DNA from: Streptomyces coffeae
GTDB taxonomy: Bacteria > Actinomycetota > Actinomycetes > Streptomycetales > Streptomycetaceae
Reading direction: 5' to 3'
Length of the DNA: 34,513 nucleotides
Assembly: GCF_016741875.1 (NCBI RefSeq)
Contig: NZ_JAERRF010000052.1
Location: 1 to 34,513, forward strand
Shown here piece after piece: positions 1 through 9,133 of the stretch. The notes under the pieces were generated by a model. The model saw only the letters and a list, made by a program, of their open reading frames with translations. It was not told the origin of the DNA and did no database searches. The position numbers and the translations under genes were made by a program. How positions within the stretch are numbered: position 1 is the first letter of the stretch; each line of letters begins with the position of its first letter.

Positions 1-1
1 C

Positions 2-2386
2 GCGAACAACAACCCCGCCCCCCTGGTCACCGCAACCCTCACCCGCAAACAACCCGACACACACGCACTCACCCACGCACTCGCCCAACTCCACACCACC
101 ACCGGCACAGCCATCGACTGGACCGCCTGGTACCCCACTACCCCACCCCCACGCACTCTCGAACTCCCCACCTACGCCTTCCAGCACCAGCGTTACTGGC
201 TGGCGCCACCCACCCGCCCTGTCGCCGACGATGGCGCGGGCCATGGAGACCCGGCCGAGGCGGAGCTCTGGCACGCCATCGAAGAACAGGACGTCGACAC
301 CCTCACCACCGCCCTCCGGCTCGACAAGGACAGCCCCGGCATCGACGCCCTGCTGCCCGCCCTCCCCGTTCTCTCGACCTGGCGATGCCGACACCGCGAA
401 CAGAGCGCCATCGACTCCTGGCGCTATCGCATCGCCTGGCAGCGCCTGCCCGAGCCCGCCACGGCTCCGGCACTCACCGGTACCTGGCTGATCATTGTCC
501 CCTCGGGTCTGGAGGACCACCCGGCTGTCCACGCCACCACCCAAGCGCTCCATGCCCATGGTGCGGCCCACGAGACGCTGGCCGTCAACGGCGCGATCCT
601 GCACCGTAACGACCTCGCGCTACAACTCACCTCGGCAACGACGGAGTTCACGACCGCGGGATTCCTGAGTCTGCTCGCCCTGGACGAGTCGCCCCACCCG
701 GATCATCCGTCCGTGCCCATCGGGCTGGCCGCCACCACCGCCCTCGTCCAGGCCCTCAGCACGGCCGAGGACAGCGGGCCACTGTGGTGTCTCACGCAGG
801 GAGCCGTGGCGACCGGCGCCTCCGAGCCGCTTCCCCATCCCCATCAGGCACAGATCTGGGGATTCGGCCGTGTTGCCGCGCTGGAGCACCCCCGGCTGTG
901 GGGTGGGCTCATCGATCTGCCGACGGCGATCGATGCCGAGACCCCGGCCCGTATCGCGAGGCGCCTGGCCGAGGGCCAGTCCGAGGACCAGATCGCCATC
1001 CGCTCCGGTGCGTTCGCCCGCCGTCTTGAACACGCCCCGGTCACGGTCGCGGCGCCCACCGGTTGGCGGCCGTCCGGAACGACCCTCATCACCGGCGGCA
1101 CCGGTGGCCTCGGCGCCCATGTCGCCCGCTGGCTGGCCCACCACGGCGCGCCCCGTCTCCACCTCGTCAGTCGCAGCGGCCCGGATGCCCCCGGCGCCAC
1201 CATACTCACCGAGGAGCTCACCGCACTCGGCACCGACGTCACCATCACCGCCTGCGACGTCTCCGACCTCGACGCCCTCCGCACCCTTCTCGACACCATC
1301 CCCGCCGAACACCCCCTCACCGCCGTCATCCATGCCTCCGGCATCCCCGAGAACGCACCGCTGGCCGAGCTCGACCTCGCTCATGTCGACGATGTACTAC
1401 GGCCCAAGGCGCTCGCGGCCACGCATCTCCATGAGCTCACCGCGGACTTGGACCTCTCCGCCTTCGTGCTCTTCTCCTCCGGTGCCGCCACGTGGGGCGG
1501 CAGCCGTCAGGCGTCCTACGCCGCCGCCAACGCCTATCTCGACGCCGTCGCCGAACACCGCCGTGCCCAGGGCCTTCCGGCCACCAGTCTCGCCTGGGCG
1601 CCGTGGAGCGAGGCGGGCATGGCGGCGGACGACGCCGTCAACGCGTACTACCACCGGCGCGGGATGAGGCCGCTGACCACCGATCTGGCGATCAAGTCCC
1701 TTCAGTGCGCGCTCGATCAGGGCGACACCACCGTCACGATCGCGGACATCGACTGGCGGACGTTCCCGGCTGGTTTCACCGCACAGCGGCCCAGTCCGCT
1801 CCTCACCTCGCTGTCGCCCAGCGCTCCGCCGAACGCCGAGACCGCGGACTCCTCGGCCGCCACCGGCGCGCTCCGGCAGAAGCTCGCCGAGGGCACCCCC
1901 GCCCAACAGCACCACCTTCTGCTGCGCCATATCCAGACCCATACCGCGGCCATCCTCGGCCATTCCGGTATCGATGCCGTTGCGCCGTCCCAGCCCTTCC
2001 AGGAGCTCGGATTCGACTCCCTCACCGCGGTCGAGTTCGGCACCCGGCTCTCGGCCACCACCGGTGTCGACCTTCCGCCCACCCTCATCTTCGACCACCC
2101 GACGCCCAAGGAGATGGCCGACTTCCTGCGTGAGCAGCTCGTCGACGCCGAGGTGTCGTCCGAGGGACGGCTGCTGTCGGAGCTCGACCGTTGGGACGCC
2201 GTATCGGAGCCGTCGGCGGTGGATGCGTCGGCCCGTCGGAGGATCGCCGGACGGCTGCATCTGCTGCTCGCCAAGTGGGGCGACACGGACCGCGCGTCCG
2301 AGCGGTCCACGGCGCACAGCGCACTCGAGACAGCGACGGCAGAAGACATCTTCGAGCTCATCTCCGACGAGTTCGGGAAGTCGTGA
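2..2386 (+). CDS. Modular type I PKS, 3' part ('module A': AT C-terminus, KR, ACP)
   Basis: The frame is open from the left edge, so the 5' end lies outside. Visible in order: the end of an AT and its post-AT linker (PTYAFQHQRYWL, about 167-202), a dimerisation-type element found in modules without DH (LWHAIEEQDVDTL), a structural plus catalytic KR half (about 430-1780), an ACP (LGFDSL, attachment Ser at 2018-2020) and a C-terminal docking tail ending FELISDEFGKS. The KR has an intact glycine-rich NADPH motif (GGTGGLG), Ser and Tyr (Tyr codon 1517-1519). It has a Trp eight residues before the Tyr, Gln three residues before it, and no LDD motif, which is the A1-type signature (L-hydroxyl, no methyl epimerisation). 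No DH or ER, so the product carries a beta-hydroxyl. AT specificity cannot be read directly; FQHQRYWL instead of the FQRERYWL seen in the methylmalonyl modules here hints at malonyl. The AT remnant (to about 190) has C-ending codon use unlike the following KR. Probably the last module of a longer protein, handing its chain to the next gene. Confidence 0.93.
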   Translation, partial: ANNNPAPLVTATLTRKQPDTHALTHALAQLHTTTGTAIDWTAWYPTTPPPRTLELPTYAFQHQRYWLAPPTRPVADDGAGHGDPAEAELWHAIEEQDVDTLTTALRLDKDSPGIDALLPALPVLSTWRCRHREQSAIDSWRYRIAWQRLPEPATAPALTGTWLIIVPSGLEDHPAVHATTQALHAHGAAHETLAVNGAILHRNDLALQLTSATTEFTTAGFLSLLALDESPHPDHPSVPIGLAATTALVQALSTAEDSGPLWCLTQGAVATGASEPLPHPHQAQIWGFGRVAALEHPRLWGGLIDLPTAIDAETPARIARRLAEGQSEDQIAIRSGAFARRLEHAPVTVAAPTGWRPSGTTLITGGTGGLGAHVARWLAHHGAPRLHLVSRSGPDAPGATILTEELTALGTDVTITACDVSDLDALRTLLDTIPAEHPLTAVIHASGIPENAPLAELDLAHVDDVLRPKALAATHLHELTADLDLSAFVLFSSGAATWGGSRQASYAAANAYLDAVAEHRRAQGLPATSLAWAPWSEAGMAADDAVNAYYHRRGMRPLTTDLAIKSLQCALDQGDTTVTIADIDWRTFPAGFTAQRPSPLLTSLSPSAPPNAETADSSAATGALRQKLAEGTPAQQHHLLLRHIQTHTAAILGHSGIDAVAPSQPFQELGFDSLTAVEFGTRLSATTGVDLPPTLIFDHPTPKEMADFLREQLVDAEVSSEGRLLSELDRWDAVSEPSAVDASARRRIAGRLHLLLAKWGDTDRASERSTAHSALETATAEDIFELISDEFGKS

Positions 2387-2433
2387 GCCCGATGACCTCC
2401 ATCTTCCGCGCCGCGCCAAGGAGCCCCAGCTAG

Positions 2434-5400
2434 ATGTCGAATGAAGAGAAGCTGCTCGACCACCTCAAGTGGGTCACCGCTGAGCTGCGCCAGACCCGTG
2501 AGCGGCTGCGCGAGGTCGAGTCGGCCGAGCCGGAACCCATCGCCATTGTGGGGATGGCCTGCCGCTATCCGGGGGGAGTGCGGTCGCCCGAGGAGCTGTG
2601 GCGGCTGGTGCGGGACGGCGGTGACGCGATCTCCGCATTTCCCGCGGACCGAGGGTGGGCCACCGAGGAGCTGTACGACCCGGATCCCGAGCGGTACGGG
2701 AAGTCCTATGTCGACCAGGGTGGCTTCTGCCACGACGCGACCGGGTTCGACGCGGCGTTCTTCGACATCAGCCCACGTGAGGCGCTGGCCATGGACCCCC
2801 AGCAGCGGCTGCTGCTGGAGACCGCGTGGGAGGCGTTCGAGCGCGCCGGGCTCAACCGCCGTGCCCTGAGCGGCAGCGACACCGGTGTGTTCGCCGGGGT
2901 GGGCTCCCACGACTATCTGTCGGTCATCGGCAATATCACCAGCGAGGTGGAGGGCTACGTCGGGGCCGGGAACCTCGGCAGTGTGGTGTCAGGCCGGGTG
3001 GCGTACTCGCTCGGACTGGAGGGGCCCGCGGTCACGGTGGACACCGCGTGTTCCTCCTCGCTCGTGGCCATCCATCTGGCGTGTCAGGCGCTGCGCAACG
3101 GCGAATGCGATCTGGCTCTGGCCGGTGGTGTGGCCGTGATGGCCACACCGGGCGCGTTCATCGAGTTCTCGCGGCAGCGGGGGATGGCCCCGGACGGCCG
3201 GTGCAAACCCTTCGCGGCCGCCGCGGACGGTACGGGCTGGGGCGAGGGTGCAGGACTCGTCGTGCTGGCGCGGCTCCGTGACGCGCAGCGCCGTGGCCAT
3301 CGTGTGCTGGGGTTGATCCGCGGCTCCGCCGTCAATCAGGACGGCGCCAGCAACGGCCTGACCGCGCCCAACGGGCCCTCCCAGCAGCGGGTGATCCGGC
3401 AAGCGCTCGCCAACGCCCGGCTGTCGACCGCCGAGGTGGACGCGGTGGAGGGACACGGCACGGGGACCACCCTGGGCGATCCGATCGAGGCCCAGGCGCT
3501 GCTGGCCACCTACGGGCAGGGGCGAGCGGAGGACCGGCCGCTGTGGCTGGGGTCGATCAAGTCCAACCTCGGTCACACCCAGGCCGCCGCGGGCGCGGCG
3601 AGCGTGATCAAGATGGTGATGGCGATGCGGCACGGGTTGCTGCCCGCCTCGCTGCACATCGACGACCCCACCCCGCACGCGGATTGGAGCGCCGGTGAGG
3701 TGCGGCTGCTCACGGAGGCCGTCGCGTGGCCGGAGGGCGAACGGCCACGGCGGGCCGGGGTGTCGGCCTTCGGCATCTCCGGGACCAACGCGCATCTGAT
3801 TCTGGAGCAGGCGCCCGCAAGGTCCGAGGTGTCATCGGCCGGGAACGTGTCACAGGGCGGTGGCGCTGACGGCCCGGTGCCCTGGGTGGTGTCGGGGCGT
3901 ACCGGTGTGGCGCTGCGGGGTCAGGCGGCGGCGCTGGCCCAGCGAGTGGCGGCCGACGCGGAGTTGTCGCCCGCGGCGGTGGGCTGGTCGCTGATCAGCA
4001 CCCGATCGGTGTTCGACCACCGCGCCGTGGTCATCGGTGAGAACCGCGAGGAGCTGATGGCCGGGCTGAAGGCCCTGTCCACCGGGGAGACCCACCCGGG
4101 TGTGGTGGACGCCGGCAGCACCACGGCCACCCAGGGCGCTGACGGTGTCGGCGGGGGCGGCCTCGGTGGCAATGGCGCCGGCCCGGTGCTGGTGTTTCCG
4201 GGGCAGGGGTCGCAGTGGGTCGGTATGGGCGCCGGACTGCTCGACACCTCCCCCGTCTTCGCCACCCGGGTGACCGACTGCGAACAAGCCCTCGCCCCCT
4301 ACGTCGACTGGTCCCTCACCGACGTCCTCCGCGGCGGTGTCAACGCCGCCGACCTCAGCAGAGTCGACGTCGTCCAGCCCGTCCTATGGGCCGTCATGGT
4401 CTCCCTGGCCGCCGTCTGGGACGACTACGGCGTCACCCCCACCGCCGTCATCGGCCACAGCCAAGGCGAAATCGCCGCCGCATGCGTCGCCGGAGCACTC
4501 TCCCTCGACGAAGGCGCCCGCATCGTCGCCCTCCGCAGCACAGCACTCCGCCACCTCACCCGCGGCGGATCCATGGCCTCCCTCAGCATGAACCAGGAAC
4601 AAGCCGAAAACCTCCTCACAGAATGCGACAAACACGCCGAAGCAGTAGGCATCGCCGCCGTCAACGGACCCGGATCCATCGTGGTGTCCGGCCCCCCGGA
4701 ACAGGTCGCTCACGTGGTGGCCACCTGCGAGAAAGCGGGCCACCGCGCCCGGCTCATCGACGTGGACTACGCCTCCCACAGCGCCCAAGTCGACGAGATC
4801 TCCGATGAGCTGCGAACGGTCCTGGCGGGTATCGAGCCGGTCCAGGCGGAGGTGGCGTTCTACTCCACCGTGACCGCCCGGCGCATGGACACCAGCGGGC
4901 TGGACACCGGCTACTGGGTGGCAAATCTGCGGGAACGAGTGCGGTTCGCGGACGCGGTGCGGGCACTGCTCGACGACGGCCACCGCGTGTTCATCGAGGC
5001 CAGCACCCACCCCGTCCTCACCGTCGGGATGCAGGAGAGCTTCGAGGAAGCGGGTGTCGCAGCGGCAGCGGTACCAACCCTGCGCCGAGACCACGGCGAC
5101 CGCGCACAGCTGATGCGCTCGGTGGCGCAGGCGTTCGCGGCGGGGGTCGAGGTGGACTGGGCTCGCTGGTTCGGTACCGATCCGGCCCCGCCCGTGGTGG
5201 ATCTGCCGACGTACGCCTTCCAGCGCGAGCGGTACTGGCTGGAGGGCCGTGGTGGCCAGGGCGGGGATCCCGGCGACCTCGGTCTGGTGGCGGCCGGGCA
5301 TCCGCTGCTCGGCGCCGCCGTGGAACTCGCCGAGGGCGGGACACATCTGCTGACCGGGCGGCTCTCCCCGCGCACCCACCCCTGGCTGAATGACCACCGG

Positions 5401-8400
5401 GTGCTGGACACCGTACTGCTCCCGGGGACGGCCTTCGCCGAACTGGCGCTGCACACCGCCGCCCGGACCGGCTGTGACGGGGTGTCGGAGCTGACACTGT
5501 ACGCACCGCTGGTGATCGCGGAGGGCGAGGCGGTCGATGTGCAGATCGCCGTTACCGCCCCCGAGGCCACCGGTGACCGGGGTCTGACCATTCACTCCCG
5601 TCGGGCGGACGACAGCGGCGACGCGGTCTGGACACGGCATGCGACGGGTGTGCTCACCGCCTCGTCCGCGACCGACACCGACAGCATCGACCCCGCCGAA
5701 TCCGATTCTGCCGACTCCGCCGAAATGAGCGGTGTCTGGCCTCCTCGGGGCGCCACACCGCTGCCCGTGGCGGACTTCTACCGCGGTCTGGACGACCACG
5801 GCTATGGCTACGGTCCGTCCTTCCAAGGTCTTACCGCCGCATGGCGCCTGGGCGACCGGCTCTACGCCGAGGTGGCGCTGCCCGAGGAGGAGCGTGCCCA
5901 CGCCACCGCCTACGGCATCCACCCCGCGCTGCTCGACGCGGCCCTTCATGTCCGTGCCCTCGCCGTCGACCCCGCTTCCGAGGAGGCGCACCGGGTTCTG
6001 CTCCCCTTCTCCTGGAGCGGCCTGCGGCTCCGGGCGACCGGTGCGGATACGCTGCGGATCCGGCTCACCCCCACCGCGGCGGACCGGCTCTCGCTGACCG
6101 CTGCCGACCCGGTCGGCACACCGGTGGTCACGGTGGACGACCTGGTGCTGCGTCCGATGCCGGACGGTCAGCTGGGCCGGGCTCGTTCAGCGGGCCGGAA
6201 CACACTGTTCCAGCTGCTGTGGGAGCGGGCATCGGCGTCCGCGGGCTCCTCCGCCCTCCGTTCGGCCGTCCTCGGATCCGACGCCGATCCGACGGCCACC
6301 GCACTGCCCGAGGGGCCGTGTTATCCGGACCTCGCCGCGCTACGGACGGCCGTGACGGACGGAGCTCCGGCACCCGACGTGGTGTTCGCCTCCTGCACCG
6401 CTCCCAGCGGCGGCGAGGGGCCCGTCGAGGACACCCACACCCTCACCACCACCGTTCTGTCGCTGGTGCAGGACTTCCTGGGCGCACCCGAGCTGGCCGA
6501 CACCCAGCTGGCCGTCGTCACCCACGGCGCGGTGGCCACCCAGCGCCACGACAACGTCCGCGCTCTGTGCGGCGCCGCCGTATGGGGCCTGGTGCGCAGT
6601 GCGCAGTCGGAGAACCCGGGACGGCTGCTGCTGCTCGACCTCGACGGCCAGGACACCTCACTGGAGGCGGTAGCGGAGGCAGCGGCCTCCGGCGAACCGC
6701 ACATCGCCCTCCGTGACGGCCTGTTGTACGTACCACGCCTCACCCAGGACGACGCCGCACAGCGGCTGACCCCGCCGGAGGGCTCGGCCGCATGGCGTCT
6801 TGGGCTCACCGGCCACGGCAGTCTGGACCAGCTGGCGCTGGTCGACTGTCCGGAGAACACCCGCCCGCTGGGCCCCGGGGAGGTGCGGGTGGCGCTGCGC
6901 GCGGGCGGGGTGAACTTCCATGACGTGGTCGTGGCGCTGGGCATGGTCGAGGACCCCCGGCCGCTCGGCGGCGACGGCGCGGGGGTGGTCGTAGAAGTGG
7001 GCCCGGACACCGACCGGTTCGCCGTGGGCGACCGCGTCATGGGGCTGTTCAACGGCACCGGCCCGCTGGTCATCACCGACAGCCGTCTGATCACGCCTAT
7101 CCCGCCCGGGTGGTCGTACGCCCAGGCGGCCGCCACCCCGTCGGCCTTCCTCACCGCCTACTACGGTCTCGCCGATCTCGCGGGGCTGCGCACCGGGGAG
7201 AAACTGCTGCTGCACGCGGCCACCGGCGGTGTCGGCCTGGCCGCGGTACAGCTGGCCCGCCACCGGCAGGCCGAGGTCTTTGCCACCGCTGGCCCGGGGA
7301 AGTGGCATGCGCTGCGCGCACGTGGCTTCGACGACGCGCATATCGCCTCCTCCCGCAGTCTGGACTTCGAGGAGCGGGTGCGCGACGCCGCGGGATCCGT
7401 CGATGTGGTGCTCAACTCCCTGGCCGCCGACTTCACCGACGCGTCGCTGCGGCTGCTGGCTCCTGGCGGGCGCTTCATCGACATGGGCCGGACCGACATC
7501 CGCGACCCCGAGCAGGTCGGCAACCAGTATCCCGGCGTCACCTACCGTGCGTTCGACCTCGTCAGCGGCGCCGGTCCGGACCGCATCCAGCGGATGCTCG
7601 CCGAGCTGTCGGCGCTGTTCGAGGACGGCACCCTGCAACCACTGCCGACCACGCTGTGGGACATCCGCCGAGCCCCCGAGGCGTTCCGCCACTTCAGCCA
7701 GGCACGCCACATCGGAAAGATCGTGCTGACCATCCCGACTGCCCTCGACCCGGACGGGACCGTACTCATCACCGGCGGTATGGGCACGCTCGGCGCCGCC
7801 ACCGCACGCCACCTGGTGACCCGTCACGGAGTGCGGCGGCTGCTGCTGGTCAGCCGCCGCGGAACGGACGCTCCGGGCGCCACCGAGCTGGTCGCGGAGC
7901 TGACCGGACTCGGCGCCGAGGTGACGGTCGCGAGCTGTGACATCGCCGACCGGACGGCCCTGGCCACGTTGCTGGCGGGGGTACCCCGGCGGCATCCGCT
8001 GACCGCGGTCGTCCACGCGGCCGGGCTGCTGCGCGACGCGACCGTCGAGGCGCTCACGCCCGAGCAACTGGCCGATGTGCTGCGGGGGAAGGCCGACGCG
8101 GCGTGGCATCTGCACGAACTCACCCGCGATCTGGGACTGTCGGCGTTTGTGCTGTTCTCCGCGGCGGCCGGGCTGCTCGGCGCCGCGGGGCAGGGGAACT
8201 ACTCGGCAGCCAACGCGTTCCTGGACGCCCTCGCCCATCACCGCAATGCCCAGGGGCTGCCCGCAACCTCGCTGGCCTGGGGCTACTGGGCGCAGGCGAC
8301 CGGGATGACCGGGGGGATGACGGACACCGACCGGGCGCGGCTGGCGCGAGCCGGAATGGTGGGGTTGGCGACCGAGGAGGGTCTGGCGCTGCTCGATACC

Positions 8401-9099
8401 GCCCTGACCAGCGGTCTGCCCACACTGGCGCCCATCCGGCTGGACCTTGCCGCCCTGCGCGGTCGGGGCGGGGCCGATGACCTTCCGGCCGTCTTCCGGA
8501 GCCTGGTGCGCGGCACGCCGCAGGCGGCCACCGGTGCCGTGTCGGGGGCGGTGTCCGGTGCGGGGTCGGCGGAGGTGTTCGCCGCGATGACGGAGGAGGA
8601 CCGGCAGCAGGCACTGCTGAAACTGGTGCGGGCGCACACCGCGACGGTGCTGGGGCATGGTTCGGCGGAGTCCGTTCACCCCACGCAGAACTTCCGGGAG
8701 CTCGGCTTCGACTCGCTGACCGCCGTGGAGCTGCGGAACCGGCTCGGCGCCGCCACCGGCCTCCGGCTGCCCGCCACCCTGGTCTTCGACCACCCCACGC
8801 CCACCGCCGTGGGCCGGCTGCTGCGGGACCTGCTGGCCCCCGCCGCCGGGACGGTGTGCGAGGCGCTGCTCGCCGATCTCGACTCCGTCGAGGCGGCCGT
8901 GGAATCGGTGCTCGGGGACCGGGACCAGCGGGCGCGGATCGTGTCCCGGCTGCGGAGGTTGCTGCGCACGGTGGACAGCGGTCCCAGCGGGGCGGACCCG
9001 GCGAACGGCCGGCAGGATCTGGGGTCGGCCAGCGACGAGGAGTTGTTCCACGTGCTCGACCACGAACTGAGTGTCCCCTCCGACGACAGTCTCCGATGA
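2434..9099 (+). CDS. Single-module type I PKS, fully reducing ('module B': KS-AT-DH-ER-KR-ACP)
   Basis: 2221 aa. Start ATG 2434 has AAGGAG at 2418-2423 and gives a coiled-coil N-terminal docking segment (MSNEEKLLDHLKW..., 1-32). KS about 35-455 with Cys206 (TACSSS), HGTGT and NLGHTQ. AT about 586-880 with Ser676 (GHSQGE) and YASH 779-782, the methylmalonyl-CoA signature. DH about 955-1240 with His988 and Asp1168; its first motif reads HRVLDTVLLP, Asp replacing the usual Gly. Structural KR half from about 1256. ER about 1461-1770 with NADPH loop HAATGGVG (His1594) and Val in GMVED where a Tyr marks the other methyl stereochemistry. KR about 1778-1960, B-type-like (LRD for LDD), Tyr1923, but Ala1910 where the catalytic Ser is expected (FSAAAG for FSSAAG). 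ACP Ser2094. Acidic C-terminal docking tail. Predicted to add a propionate unit and reduce it to a methyl-branched methylene. The gene follows module A by 47 bp. If the Ser to Ala change kills the KR, the DH and ER would have no substrate. Confidence 0.97.
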   Translation: MSNEEKLLDHLKWVTAELRQTRERLREVESAEPEPIAIVGMACRYPGGVRSPEELWRLVRDGGDAISAFPADRGWATEELYDPDPERYGKSYVDQGGFCHDATGFDAAFFDISPREALAMDPQQRLLLETAWEAFERAGLNRRALSGSDTGVFAGVGSHDYLSVIGNITSEVEGYVGAGNLGSVVSGRVAYSLGLEGPAVTVDTACSSSLVAIHLACQALRNGECDLALAGGVAVMATPGAFIEFSRQRGMAPDGRCKPFAAAADGTGWGEGAGLVVLARLRDAQRRGHRVLGLIRGSAVNQDGASNGLTAPNGPSQQRVIRQALANARLSTAEVDAVEGHGTGTTLGDPIEAQALLATYGQGRAEDRPLWLGSIKSNLGHTQAAAGAASVIKMVMAMRHGLLPASLHIDDPTPHADWSAGEVRLLTEAVAWPEGERPRRAGVSAFGISGTNAHLILEQAPARSEVSSAGNVSQGGGADGPVPWVVSGRTGVALRGQAAALAQRVAADAELSPAAVGWSLISTRSVFDHRAVVIGENREELMAGLKALSTGETHPGVVDAGSTTATQGADGVGGGGLGGNGAGPVLVFPGQGSQWVGMGAGLLDTSPVFATRVTDCEQALAPYVDWSLTDVLRGGVNAADLSRVDVVQPVLWAVMVSLAAVWDDYGVTPTAVIGHSQGEIAAACVAGALSLDEGARIVALRSTALRHLTRGGSMASLSMNQEQAENLLTECDKHAEAVGIAAVNGPGSIVVSGPPEQVAHVVATCEKAGHRARLIDVDYASHSAQVDEISDELRTVLAGIEPVQAEVAFYSTVTARRMDTSGLDTGYWVANLRERVRFADAVRALLDDGHRVFIEASTHPVLTVGMQESFEEAGVAAAAVPTLRRDHGDRAQLMRSVAQAFAAGVEVDWARWFGTDPAPPVVDLPTYAFQRERYWLEGRGGQGGDPGDLGLVAAGHPLLGAAVELAEGGTHLLTGRLSPRTHPWLNDHRVLDTVLLPGTAFAELALHTAARTGCDGVSELTLYAPLVIAEGEAVDVQIAVTAPEATGDRGLTIHSRRADDSGDAVWTRHATGVLTASSATDTDSIDPAESDSADSAEMSGVWPPRGATPLPVADFYRGLDDHGYGYGPSFQGLTAAWRLGDRLYAEVALPEEERAHATAYGIHPALLDAALHVRALAVDPASEEAHRVLLPFSWSGLRLRATGADTLRIRLTPTAADRLSLTAADPVGTPVVTVDDLVLRPMPDGQLGRARSAGRNTLFQLLWERASASAGSSALRSAVLGSDADPTATALPEGPCYPDLAALRTAVTDGAPAPDVVFASCTAPSGGEGPVEDTHTLTTTVLSLVQDFLGAPELADTQLAVVTHGAVATQRHDNVRALCGAAVWGLVRSAQSENPGRLLLLDLDGQDTSLEAVAEAAASGEPHIALRDGLLYVPRLTQDDAAQRLTPPEGSAAWRLGLTGHGSLDQLALVDCPENTRPLGPGEVRVALRAGGVNFHDVVVALGMVEDPRPLGGDGAGVVVEVGPDTDRFAVGDRVMGLFNGTGPLVITDSRLITPIPPGWSYAQAAATPSAFLTAYYGLADLAGLRTGEKLLLHAATGGVGLAAVQLARHRQAEVFATAGPGKWHALRARGFDDAHIASSRSLDFEERVRDAAGSVDVVLNSLAADFTDASLRLLAPGGRFIDMGRTDIRDPEQVGNQYPGVTYRAFDLVSGAGPDRIQRMLAELSALFEDGTLQPLPTTLWDIRRAPEAFRHFSQARHIGKIVLTIPTALDPDGTVLITGGMGTLGAATARHLVTRHGVRRLLLVSRRGTDAPGATELVAELTGLGAEVTVASCDIADRTALATLLAGVPRRHPLTAVVHAAGLLRDATVEALTPEQLADVLRGKADAAWHLHELTRDLGLSAFVLFSAAAGLLGAAGQGNYSAANAFLDALAHHRNAQGLPATSLAWGYWAQATGMTGGMTDTDRARLARAGMVGLATEEGLALLDTALTSGLPTLAPIRLDLAALRGRGGADDLPAVFRSLVRGTPQAATGAVSGAVSGAGSAEVFAAMTEEDRQQALLKLVRAHTATVLGHGSAESVHPTQNFRELGFDSLTAVELRNRLGAATGLRLPATLVFDHPTPTAVGRLLRDLLAPAAGTVCEALLADLDSVEAAVESVLGDRDQRARIVSRLRRLLRTVDSGPSGADPANGRQDLGSASDEELFHVLDHELSVPSDDSLR
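4178..4800 (+). repeat. AT-domain DNA tract near-identical to 10863-11485 (copy in module B)
   Basis: 623 bp aligning without gaps to 10863-11485 with about seven mismatches counted by eye. A further near-identical stretch lies upstream (3961-4099 against 10670-10808), separated by a linker that differs by 24 bp. The core (about 4255-4690) uses C- and A-ending codons, including AGA, CTA and GTA, unlike the flanking G-ending style. Confidence 0.9.
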
Positions 9100-9133
9100 C
9101 TCACGACGACCGCAATGATCGGGTTGATGCGAC

